NCBI GenBank assembly: GCA_963724495.1
Contig: CAVRUZ010000003.1
Location: 62,001 to 126,000, forward strand
Origin: CAVRUZ01 sp963724495
GTDB lineage: Bacteria; Actinomycetota; Actinomycetes; Propionibacteriales; DAIQRJ01
Reading direction: 5' to 3'
Length of the DNA stretch: 64,000 bases
The stretch's first letter is position 1, and every line of letters starts with the position of its first letter. The notes under the pieces were generated by a model. It was not told where the DNA came from. It searched no databases and saw only the letters and a program-made list of their open reading frames with translations. Made by a program: the position numbers and the translations under genes. This document shows, piece after piece, positions 36,084 through 44,186 of the stretch.

Positions 36084-36160
36084 CCCTGAAAAGTGGTGTC
36101 TGGTTGGCGCAAACGCGCCTCGGAGTGCGCCACCGGGCGACTGGCCGCCACTTTTCAGGG
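36084..36160. repeat. 77-bp inverted-repeat-bounded element (copy B)
   Basis: Left arm CCCTGAAAAGTGGTG; right arm reverse-complement CCCTGAAAAGTGGCG: 14 of 15 match. The interior starts GGCGC-AAAC-GCGCC, a short stem-loop. It fills the 123-bp convergent gap between the FdhF stop (36048) and the mannonate-dehydratase stop (36172), so it may also act as a bidirectional terminator. Length equals that of copy A (77 bp), and the first 16 bp are identical to it. Confidence 0.75.
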
Positions 36161-36171
36161 GATCCGGCAGC

Positions 36172-37182
36172 TCAGTCCAGGGGTGACCGGTCGGCCACGC
36201 CTTTGCCCTGCACCGACTCGAGCAGGCCACGGATATAGCCCACCGCGAACAACCGTCCGTAGCGCGAGTAACCGGGATGATCGTTGACGTCGCCGTCCAC
36301 CGTGGGCACGTGATCCGGCCGGAGCACACCGTCGAAGCCGCCCTGGTGGTAGGCACGCAGGCAGGCCAGCAGGTCGGTGGGACCGTCGTCGTGCCAGGTC
36401 TCGACGAAGTCGGTCACCGGTCCGCGGACATCACGAAGATGGACGAAGAAAACCTTGTGCTGGCTGGTGAACTGCCTGATGGCGGCCGGCAGATCCGCGG
36501 TCATCAGCGAGAAGTTGCCCTGGCACAGGGTGATGCCGTTCATGGGACTCGGGACGAGATCGAGCAACCGCTGGTAGTTGTCGATGCTGCGCATGATCCG
36601 GCCCACACCGCGGATGGGCGAGACCGGCGGATCGTCAGGATGCATCGCGAGTTGTACGCCGGCCTCCTCCGCCACCGGGACCACCCGCCGGAGGAAGTAC
36701 TCCAGCGTCTCCCACAGTTGGTCCTCCCCGATCGGGCCGAGGTCGGACTCCGGTGCCTGCTGCATGAGGTCGTGCCGGTAGCCGCTGACGAACGAGCCGC
36801 CGCGCGACTCGACCGAGAGGTTGGTGCGCAGCCAGTTGAAGTCGGTCATCCACTCGTAGCACCAGGTGCGGATCCCGAGCCTGCCCATGTTCTGGAGCAG
36901 CTCGCACACCGCGTCGATCTCGGCGTCCCTGCCGTCGAGCCCGCGCTTGGCCAGGTTCAGCGGTGGTCGCGACTCGATGACGTCGAGATGGAAGCCGTAG
37001 GAGTGGTACTGCTCCCGCAGGCGCATCAGCGGCGCGAGGTCCCAGGGCCGTTCGCCTGGGAACACGTGGATGTGGCCGGGAAGCGATCCGACCGCGTGCC
37101 GCACTCCGGCCTGGCGCATGAGCCGCCAGAGCGCATCCGGCCCGGAGCCGGCAGGCAGCATCTCGGCGATGGAGATCACCAC
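36172..37182 (-). CDS. uxuA: mannonate dehydratase-like protein
   Basis: A 336-residue TIM-barrel protein. AEEAGVQLAMHPDDPPVSPI carries the conserved HPDDPP, MNGITLCQGNFSLM the metal-binding CxGN, and VFFVHLRDVRGPVTDFVETW then HDDGPTDLL the HxRxxxG and WHDDG motifs. All match UxuA, which dehydrates D-mannonate to 2-keto-3-deoxygluconate in glucuronate breakdown. It is shorter than the E. coli protein (about 394), as in many actinobacterial relatives. Divergent from the RraA-family gene across 253 bp. Confidence 0.85.
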   Translation of the reverse strand: MVISIAEMLPAGSGPDALWRLMRQAGVRHAVGSLPGHIHVFPGERPWDLAPLMRLREQYHSYGFHLDVIESRPPLNLAKRGLDGRDAEIDAVCELLQNMGRLGIRTWCYEWMTDFNWLRTNLSVESRGGSFVSGYRHDLMQQAPESDLGPIGEDQLWETLEYFLRRVVPVAEEAGVQLAMHPDDPPVSPIRGVGRIMRSIDNYQRLLDLVPSPMNGITLCQGNFSLMTADLPAAIRQFTSQHKVFFVHLRDVRGPVTDFVETWHDDGPTDLLACLRAYHQGGFDGVLRPDHVPTVDGDVNDHPGYSRYGRLFAVGYIRGLLESVQGKGVADRSPLD

Positions 37183-37435
37183 GGGTTGTCCGCTGGCATG
37201 CGACTGCCTTTCCTGAGGGCGTGGTCGAAGGGGTGGTGCCCGGGCTGGGGTCCGGCACCGGACCAGTCGCGGTCAGCCGACCGGACGCTGCTTTACTCGC
37301 CGACCGCGGCATGGATGGCTTGGCGTTGTTTCTGGCGTCGAGATGTGTCGACCATCCTCGCCAGGGATCCGGTGGCGCGCATGACTGCCGCCTGCCTTGG
37401 ACGCATCAGGCCAGACATCTGCGAAGGAGAGCTGC

Positions 37436-38272
37436 ATGCGGGTAGAACCCAGCGAGGACGAACTGATCGCCCTCACCGCCGCGTGGTCGGGAGACAGATT
37501 TCCCGGCGGACGGCCCCGCGTGCCCGACGACGTACTCACCCGCCTGGCGACCACCGCTCAGGCCGAGCATGCGTGGTCGATCCTGGACCGCAACGGCTAC
37601 CGGTTCCAGTACGCGACTGGATGGCAGGAAACCCAGCCAGGGAAGGTCATCGCCGGTCGCGCCCTCACCGCGCAGTTCCTGCCGCTCCGGCCCGACTACC
37701 ACCAGACCGTGATCACGGCCGGCGCGGCCGAGGGGCATCTCGAGGGTGATCGGCAGAACTCATGGGTGATCCAGTCGCTCACCGAGGGCGACGTGATGGT
37801 GGTGGACATCTTCGGCAAGGTCGTCGAGGGGACGGTGATCGGCGACAACCTCGGCTCGGCGGTGGCGGCACGCACACGGACCGGGGCGGTGATCCATGGA
37901 GGCGTGCGCGACCTGGTCGGCCTGCGTGAGCTCACCGGGGTGAACATCTACTTCCGCAACAACGACCCCACCCCGATCCGCAACGTCACGCTGGCCGGCA
38001 TCAACACCCCGGTCCTGATCGGCACGGTGACCGTGCTGCCAGGTGACGTGATCCTGGGGACACCCGGTGGCATCACGGCTATCCCGCCTCAGTTCGCGGA
38101 GGAGATCTGCGTTGCCGCAGAGGAGATCAGCCATCGCGACATCTTCGGCAAGCTCCGGCTCACCGAGGGCACGTACACCAGCGCCGAGATCGACGTCGGG
38201 AAGTGGCCAGCGCACATCGAGGCCGACTACGAGGCCTGGAGCCTGGACAACCCCCGAACGACGACCAGGTGA
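37436..38272 (+). CDS. RraA-family protein (aldolase-like), extended
   Basis: From ATG 37436 behind GAAGGAGAG. The RraA/4-hydroxy-4-methyl-2-oxoglutarate aldolase core is seen: WVIQSLTEGDVMVVDIFGKV, GDNLGSAVAARTRTGAVIHG with GVRDL (the GGxRD substrate region), and GTVTVLPGDVILGTPGGITA. At 278 residues it is longer than usual (160-230) through N- and C-terminal additions (C-terminus EADYEAWSLDNPRTTTR). In sugar-acid contexts such proteins act on keto-acids or related intermediates, so this one may accompany the divergent mannonate dehydratase. Confidence 0.85.
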   Translation: MRVEPSEDELIALTAAWSGDRFPGGRPRVPDDVLTRLATTAQAEHAWSILDRNGYRFQYATGWQETQPGKVIAGRALTAQFLPLRPDYHQTVITAGAAEGHLEGDRQNSWVIQSLTEGDVMVVDIFGKVVEGTVIGDNLGSAVAARTRTGAVIHGGVRDLVGLRELTGVNIYFRNNDPTPIRNVTLAGINTPVLIGTVTVLPGDVILGTPGGITAIPPQFAEEICVAAEEISHRDIFGKLRLTEGTYTSAEIDVGKWPAHIEADYEAWSLDNPRTTTR

Positions 38273-38275
38273 ACC

Positions 38276-38734
38276 TCATCGATCCTGGGTGACCTGCGCC
38301 TTCGTGCCCTCGTCGGCGATCCGCCAGCGCTGGACCGCCGCATCGCGCACCAGGACGTAGCCCCAGTCCCGCATCCCCGACTCCACCGAGTCGGCGCCGC
38401 CCTGCACGTCGAACCGGACCGGCACGTACACCGCCTGTTGGAAGTCCCTGCTGACGACGCTGCCCGGATCTGGTTCCGGATCGCCGATCGTGATCCGGGA
38501 GATCGTGAGGCCCTTGCCGCACCAGGCACGCTCGGCCTGGTTGCGGGTCGCCAGCTGGCCCAGCACCGTGCAGTTGCCCGCATGGAGGGCCTCCAGGTAG
38601 GTCTCGACGACCTGCGCCGGCGGGGCGTCTGCGGGCGGCACCTCCACCTTGGCGCAGGCCGGCACCGTGAGGCAGAAAGCCAGAGCCAGGATGACCGCAG
38701 ACGCCGCCCTCGGGAGGACGGTCCGGGGCGGCAT
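38276..38734 (-). CDS. lipoprotein, NTF2/DUF4878-like, hypothetical
   Basis: A 152-residue protein with a lipoprotein signal: MPPRTVLPRAASAVILALAF then LTVPACAKVE, where Cys in VPAC is the likely lipidated residue. The remainder contains PPAQVVETYLEALHAGNCTV, a helix typical of NTF2-like/DUF4878 repeats (ETYLEALxxGD). No catalytic motif is visible. It is convergent with the RraA gene, whose stop is 3 bp away. Function unknown. Confidence 0.72.
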   Translation of the reverse strand: MPPRTVLPRAASAVILALAFCLTVPACAKVEVPPADAPPAQVVETYLEALHAGNCTVLGQLATRNQAERAWCGKGLTISRITIGDPEPDPGSVVSRDFQQAVYVPVRFDVQGGADSVESGMRDWGYVLVRDAAVQRWRIADEGTKAQVTQDR

Positions 38735-38841
38735 GGGTGAACGATATGCAGGTTCGGACCAGCCCGGCGGGCGTCACAGCGCCTGGGCGGCCACCGCTCC
38801 CGGCGGGTGAGGACCGATCCGGCTAGAGGCAGGATGTCGCC

Positions 38842-40494
38842 GTGACCGAGTCAGCATCTCCTGCGTCGGAGCAGAGCGGCGCCGGCGACATCCCGGCCGG
38901 TGACCTGCTGTTGCTGCGACTGGCAAGTGTGTCCACCGAGACGGCCGCCACGTCGAGCCGGCTGAAGAAGCGCGACCTGATCGCCGGGCTGCTGCGCGAG
39001 GCCACGACGGCCGAGGTCGGTCTGGTGGCGGGCTACCTGACCGGTTCGCCGCGTCAACGCCGGACCGGGATCGGCTGGCGCTCGGTCGCCTCGCCGCCGG
39101 AACCCGCGTCCGACCCTTCGCTCACCGTTCTGGACGTCGACTCCCGGCTGGACGCGATCAGCCGGCTGGGCGGGTCCGGGTCGGTCTCCGTCCGTGCTGC
39201 CGCGGTCGGCGAGCTGTTCGGCGCGGCCACCGCACCCGAACAGGCATTTCTCCAGGCCCTGATCACCGGCGAACTCCGCCAGGGCGCTCTCGACGGGGTC
39301 ATGCTCGATGCGGTCGCGCAGGCGTTCGCGGTGCCGCCGGCCCTGGTGCGGCGCGCCGCGATGCTCTCCGGTTCGACGCCGCGGATCGCTGAACTCGCGG
39401 CCTCTGGAGGAGCCGCGGCCCTTGCCGAGGTCGGGCTGACGGTGGGCGTCGGGATCAAGCCGATGCTGGCGAGCAGCGCCCCCGACCTGGCGACAGCGCT
39501 CTCCGGGTTGGAGACGACGACTGCTGACTCGTCCGCTCCGCGGGTGGCCGTCGACGGCAAGCTCGACGGCATCAGGGTCCAGGTGCACCGTGAGGGTGAC
39601 GACGTCCAGGTGTACTCGCGGACGCTCGACGACATCACCGGCCGCGTGGGCGAAGTCGTCAGGGCGGCGCGATCGCTGCCGGCCGAGAGATTCGTCCTCG
39701 ACGGCGAGGCCCTCACCGTTGACCCGGACGGGCGGGCGCAACCCTTCCAGGTGAGTGCCTCACGCGTCGCGACCCGCGGGACCTCCGCAGAGCAGGTGCC
39801 ACTCTCCGTGTTCTTCTTCGACCTTCTCCACCTCGACGGCGAGGACCTCATCGACGAGCCGGCGCACGTGCGCTTTCAACGGCTGGCAGCACTCGTGCCC
39901 GACCAGCTGCTGGTGCCTCGGCTGGTCTCGTCCGACACCGCGGCCATCGAGGCCTTCGGCGCCGACATGCTGGCGTCGGGCCACGAGGGTGTGGTGCTGA
40001 AGGCGCTCGACGCCCCCTACCAGGCAGGCCGTCGCGGCGCGTCCTGGATCAAGGTGAAACCCCGCCACACACTCGACCTCGTCGTGCTCGCGGTGGAGTG
40101 GGGCAGCGGTAGGAGGCGAGGAAAGCTCAGCAACATCCACCTGGGTGCCCGCGACCCAGCGGGCGGTTTCGTCATGCTGGGAAAGACATTCAAGGGAATG
40201 ACCGACGAGATGCTCGCCTGGCAGACTGAGCACTTCATGGAACTCGCGATCGATCCAGAGGCTGCCTCCCAGCCTGGCAGCTGGGTGGTGCCGCTCCGGC
40301 CCGAGCAGGTGGTGGAGATCGCGTTCGACGGGATCCAGACCTCCACGCGGTACCCCGGCGGCATGGCCCTGCGGTTCGCGCGGGTGCTGCGCTACCGCGA
40401 CGACAAGTCCGCTGACGAGGCTGACACGATCGACGCCGTTCGGGCGCTGCATCAGACCGGGTCGGCGCCCGTCGAACACGAGGGAGAGCGATGA
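38842..40494 (+). CDS. ATP-dependent DNA ligase (LigB-like)
   Basis: A 550-residue protein from GTG 38842. The N-terminal DNA-binding helical region (GSGSVSVRAAAVGELFGAAT) precedes the catalytic core: motif I AVDGKLDGIRVQVH with nucleophilic Lys, motif III RFVLDGEALT, motif IV GHEGVVLKA and motif V SWIKVKPRH. The OB domain ends with VWE/EIAFDGIQTSTRYPGGMA. The order matches actinobacterial LigB-type ligases that use ATP. Its stop overlaps the start of a polyol dehydrogenase gene (ATGA), an unexpected pairing. Confidence 0.92.
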   Translation: MTESASPASEQSGAGDIPAGDLLLLRLASVSTETAATSSRLKKRDLIAGLLREATTAEVGLVAGYLTGSPRQRRTGIGWRSVASPPEPASDPSLTVLDVDSRLDAISRLGGSGSVSVRAAAVGELFGAATAPEQAFLQALITGELRQGALDGVMLDAVAQAFAVPPALVRRAAMLSGSTPRIAELAASGGAAALAEVGLTVGVGIKPMLASSAPDLATALSGLETTTADSSAPRVAVDGKLDGIRVQVHREGDDVQVYSRTLDDITGRVGEVVRAARSLPAERFVLDGEALTVDPDGRAQPFQVSASRVATRGTSAEQVPLSVFFFDLLHLDGEDLIDEPAHVRFQRLAALVPDQLLVPRLVSSDTAAIEAFGADMLASGHEGVVLKALDAPYQAGRRGASWIKVKPRHTLDLVVLAVEWGSGRRRGKLSNIHLGARDPAGGFVMLGKTFKGMTDEMLAWQTEHFMELAIDPEAASQPGSWVVPLRPEQVVEIAFDGIQTSTRYPGGMALRFARVLRYRDDKSADEADTIDAVRALHQTGSAPVEHEGER

Positions 40495-41495
40495 AGGTCG
40501 CCAGGCTCTACGCCGCCGAGGACATCCGGGTGCAGGACGAGCCCGATCCGGAGGTCGTCCGCGGTGACGTCCTCGTTCGGGTCACCGCCGTCGGCCTGTG
40601 CGGATCCGACCTGCACTGGTACGCGGAGGGCGGCCTCGGCGATGCCGTCGTGGAGAGCCCGGTGGTGTTGGGCCACGAACAGGCTGGGGTCATCGCCGAC
40701 GGACCACGTGGCGGGGAGCGAGTCGCAGTGGACCCGGCGATTCCCTGTCTGCGCTGCGAATTCTGCTTCGAAGGCAACCACAATCTGTGTTCGGCGCTGC
40801 GCTTCTCCGGTCACGGTGAGACCGACGGAGCGCTGCGCGAGCTGATGGCCTGGCCGGGGGCCTACCTGCATCCCTTGCCGGACACGATCTCCGATGCCGG
40901 TGGCGCGATGCTGGAACCGCTCGGTGTCGCGTTGCATGCTCTCGATCTGTCCCACCTGAAGCTGGCCAGCACGGTCGCAGTGGTGGGCTGCGGCCCGATC
41001 GGGTTGTTCATCGTCCAGCTGGCCCGTGCTGGTGGGGCGACCCGCGTGATCGCGGTCGAACCGCTCCAGCACCGACGCGAAGCCGCTCTGCGCATGGGTG
41101 CCCACGAGGCGATCACGCCAGCGGAGTCGTTGGCCAGGAGCACGTACGGCATGGCCGATGTCACCTTCGAGGTAGCGGGCAACGACGACGGGCTGGCCGA
41201 GTGCATGCACCTCGCCCGGGCCGGTTCGAAGCTGCTGATGGTGGGGATTCCGGAGGGTGACGCAACCGCGTTCCCCGCCAGCGTCGCCCGGCGCAAGGGG
41301 CTGAGCTTCGTCGTGGTGCGGCGGATGAAGGAGATGTACCCGCGCGCGATCAGGCTGGTGCAGCGGGGCCTGGCTGACGTCGAAACCATGGTGTCCGCGA
41401 CCTACGCCCTCGACGACACAGCGGACGCGTTCGCCGCAGCGATCGCCCGTACGGGGCTCAAGGTGCTCGTGACGCCGACGGAACCGGTGCGCTGA
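40491..41495 (+). CDS. zinc-binding alcohol/polyol dehydrogenase (idonate/sorbitol-type)
   Basis: A 334-residue MDR-family enzyme from ATG 40491, which overlaps the ligase stop. Catalytic zinc ligands are in LCGSDLHWYAEGG (Cys) and VLGHEQAGVI (HE). The structural zinc region CLRCEFCFEGNHNLC has the four cysteines. The NAD-binding VAVVGCGPIGLFIVQLARAG follows. The group includes L-idonate 5-dehydrogenase and sorbitol dehydrogenase. It fits the sugar-acid theme of the window. Sharing a transcript with a DNA ligase gives no clear functional link. Confidence 0.9.
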   Translation: MKVARLYAAEDIRVQDEPDPEVVRGDVLVRVTAVGLCGSDLHWYAEGGLGDAVVESPVVLGHEQAGVIADGPRGGERVAVDPAIPCLRCEFCFEGNHNLCSALRFSGHGETDGALRELMAWPGAYLHPLPDTISDAGGAMLEPLGVALHALDLSHLKLASTVAVVGCGPIGLFIVQLARAGGATRVIAVEPLQHRREAALRMGAHEAITPAESLARSTYGMADVTFEVAGNDDGLAECMHLARAGSKLLMVGIPEGDATAFPASVARRKGLSFVVVRRMKEMYPRAIRLVQRGLADVETMVSATYALDDTADAFAAAIARTGLKVLVTPTEPVR

Positions 41496-41597
41496 GGCCG
41501 CAGTCCTGTCCCGTGCGCTGTCCCTATTGTCCGCGCGCGTGAGTACTCCGCGAGGCTGTCCAGCGCAAGCCGACACGCCGCAGAAATGTTTCCACTT

Positions 41598-41645
41598 CCA
41601 CTACATGTAGGGGGTATACACCGCCTGAACCACTAGATATGGTGT
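41598..41645 (+). promoter_or_regulatory. tandem NrdR-box-like operators upstream of nrdA
   Basis: Two sites resemble the NrdR-box consensus ACACWATATATWGTGT: CCACTACATGTAGGGG (41598-41613, about 11 of 16) and CCACTAGATATGGTGT (41630-41645, about 13 of 16). Their starts are 32 bp apart, which is the classical spacing of about three helical turns for paired NrdR boxes. They lie 70-117 bp before the nrdA start. NrdR represses ribonucleotide reductase genes when dATP is high. No nrdR is in this window. Confidence 0.7.
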
Positions 41646-41714
41646 TCGAGCTGGCCGAGGCACATCGAGTCCCCGCGGTGATCGAGCCTGGTCCAGCCCG
41701 ACACGGAGGCAGCC

Positions 41715-44186
41715 ATGACCCTGACCGGAACCGACCTCGACAGCCCCCTCGGCGACACCGCCGACGCCGCCGGCGCGAGGTCGCGGCGGCCGCAGATGCA
41801 GGTGCGCAAGCGGGCGGGAGACAGCGAACCAGTCGACGTGAACAAGATCGTCCGGGCGGTCGAGCGGCACTGCGAGGGCCTGTCCGAGGTCGACCCGATG
41901 CGGGTCGCCACCAAGACGATCAGCGGGCTCTACGACGGCGCAACCACCGCCGAGCTGGACCGCCTCTCGATCCAGACCGCTGCCGAGATGACCGCCGCCG
42001 AGCCGGAGTACTCCCGGCTGGCCGGGCGGCTGCTGGCCAACTACATCGAGAAGGAGGTCGCGGGACAGGGCATCGCCGCCTTCAGCCAGTCGATCCGCGC
42101 CGGCCACCGCGAGGGTCTGATCGGCGACGAGACGGCCGCGTTCGTCGCGGCCAACGCCCCCAAGCTCGATCGGGCCGTTGACCCGCTCGCGGACCGCCGG
42201 TTCGAGTACTTCGGGCTGCGGACCGTGTACGACCGCTACCTGCTGCGCCATCCCGAGACCAGGCAGGTGATCGAGACACCGCAGTACTTCATGCTGCGAG
42301 TCGCATGTGGTCTGAGCCGAACCCCGGCCGAGGCGATCGCCTTCTATCGGTTGATGTCTTCCCTTGCGTACCTGCCGAGTTCGCCCACCCTGTTCAACTC
42401 CGGCACCCGGCACACGCAGATGTCGTCCTGCTACCTGGTGGACTCACCGCGCGACGAGCTCGACTCGATCTACGACCGGTACGCCCAGGTCGCCAAGCTG
42501 AGCAAGTTCGCCGGTGGCATCGGCATCGCCTACTCGCGGGTCCGCGGCCGCGGCGCCCTGATCCGCGGGACCAACGGCCGGTCGAACGGGATCGTTCCCT
42601 TCCTACGCACGCTGGACGCCTCGGTGGCCGCGGTGAACCAGGGCGGCCGACGCAAGGGTGCCGCGTGCGTGTACCTCGAGCCGTGGCATCCCGACATCGA
42701 CGAGTTCCTGCAGCTGCGGGACAACACCGGCGAGGACGCCCGCCGCACGCACAACCTCAACACCGCCAACTGGATCCCTGACGAGTTCATGCGCCGGGTG
42801 GAGGCCGACCAGCAGTGGTCGCTCATCGACCCAGCCGCCGTTCCCGGGCTGACCGACGCCTGGGGCGAGGACTTCGACCGGCTCTACCGCCAGGCCGAGG
42901 CCGACGGCCTGGTGGTGCGCCAACTGCCGGCCCGAGAGCTCTACGGCCGGATGATGCGCGCACTGGCGCAGACCGGCAACGGCTGGATGACCTTCAAGGA
43001 CGCCTGTAACCGGACCAGCAACCAGACGCTGAGGCCAGAGAACGTGGTGCATCTGTCCAACCTGTGCACGGAGATCGTCGAGGTGTCTTCGGATGCTGAG
43101 ACAGCGGTCTGCAACCTCGGCTCGATCAACCTGGCACGGCACCTCACGGCCGATGGGGCGGGGATTCACTGGCAGCGGCTGCGCGACACCGTGCGCACCG
43201 CCGTCACCTTCCTCGACCGCGTGATCGACATCAACTACTACCCGAGCACGGAGGCTGCCGCCTCCAACCCGCGGTGGCGGCCGGTCGGGCTCGGCCTGAT
43301 GGGGCTGCAGGACGTCTTCTTCCGCCTGCACCTGCCGTTCGACTCGCCAGAGGCGATCGAGCTGTCGACGGCGATCAGCGAGGAGGTCTACCTCACGGCG
43401 CTGGAGCGGTCGGTCGAGCTGGCAGAGGTCGCCGGACCACACCCCGCCTGGGCCGACACCCGCGCCAGCCAAGGGATTCTCCAACCGGACCTGTGGCAGG
43501 CGAGCCCGCAGCAAGCCGACCGGCTCGAGGCCGTGCGCAGCCGGATCGCCGAGCACGGGCTGCGGAACTCGCTCCTGATCGCCATTGCTCCAACGGCGAC
43601 CATCGCGTCGATCGCCGGCGCCTACGAGTGCATCGAGCCGCAGGTGTCCAACCTGTTCAAGCGCGAGACGCTGTCCGGCGAGTTCCTGCAGACCAACGCC
43701 TACCTGGTGGCCGAGCTGAAGCGGCGCGGGCTGTGGACCGAGGCCGTGCGCGAGGCGATCAAGCGCGCCGAGGGTTCGGTCCAGGGAGTGGAGTCGATTC
43801 CCGAGGACGTCCGGCGACTGTTCCGCACCGCCTGGGAGCTGCCGCAGAAGGCACTCATCGAGATGGCGGCGGCGCGCCAGCCCTACATCGACCAGTCGCA
43901 GTCGCTGAACCTGTTCCTGGCCGCTCCCACGATCGGCAAGCTCAGCTCGATGTATCTGCACGCCTGGAAGTCCGGGCTGAAGACCACGTACTACCTCCGG
44001 TCGCGACCAGCCACGCGCATCCAGCAGGCGACGGTCGCGGCCACGGCCGGCTCGGTCAGCGACCCGGCGGCCGGGCTGATTCCCGGCCAGGAAGAACTGC
44101 CTGCCGACGTTCGGCAGTCCACCACCGACGCCGACGGAGTGACCTGCTCGTTGGCGAATCCAGAGATCTGTGAGGCCTGCCAATGA
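41715..44186 (+). CDS. nrdA: ribonucleoside-diphosphate reductase, class Ia-type alpha subunit
   Basis: A GGAGG site precedes ATG 41715. The 823-residue protein has an N-terminal ATP-cone (VRKRAGDSEPVDVNKIVRAV to LAGRLLANYIEKEV, residues about 30-115), the allosteric activity site. The catalytic parts follow: SSCYLVDSP with the first redox Cys, HLSNLCTEIVEV with the N-x-C-x-E active-site group, and TAVCNLGSINLARH with the second redox Cys. YYLRSRPAT is the radical-transfer tyrosine pair. The C-terminus CEACQ provides the thioredoxin-exchange cysteines. Converts NDPs to dNDPs together with NrdB. The stop overlaps nrdB. Upstream NrdR boxes suggest repression by NrdR. Confidence 0.93.
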   Translation: MTLTGTDLDSPLGDTADAAGARSRRPQMQVRKRAGDSEPVDVNKIVRAVERHCEGLSEVDPMRVATKTISGLYDGATTAELDRLSIQTAAEMTAAEPEYSRLAGRLLANYIEKEVAGQGIAAFSQSIRAGHREGLIGDETAAFVAANAPKLDRAVDPLADRRFEYFGLRTVYDRYLLRHPETRQVIETPQYFMLRVACGLSRTPAEAIAFYRLMSSLAYLPSSPTLFNSGTRHTQMSSCYLVDSPRDELDSIYDRYAQVAKLSKFAGGIGIAYSRVRGRGALIRGTNGRSNGIVPFLRTLDASVAAVNQGGRRKGAACVYLEPWHPDIDEFLQLRDNTGEDARRTHNLNTANWIPDEFMRRVEADQQWSLIDPAAVPGLTDAWGEDFDRLYRQAEADGLVVRQLPARELYGRMMRALAQTGNGWMTFKDACNRTSNQTLRPENVVHLSNLCTEIVEVSSDAETAVCNLGSINLARHLTADGAGIHWQRLRDTVRTAVTFLDRVIDINYYPSTEAAASNPRWRPVGLGLMGLQDVFFRLHLPFDSPEAIELSTAISEEVYLTALERSVELAEVAGPHPAWADTRASQGILQPDLWQASPQQADRLEAVRSRIAEHGLRNSLLIAIAPTATIASIAGAYECIEPQVSNLFKRETLSGEFLQTNAYLVAELKRRGLWTEAVREAIKRAEGSVQGVESIPEDVRRLFRTAWELPQKALIEMAAARQPYIDQSQSLNLFLAAPTIGKLSSMYLHAWKSGLKTTYYLRSRPATRIQQATVAATAGSVSDPAAGLIPGQEELPADVRQSTTDADGVTCSLANPEICEACQ

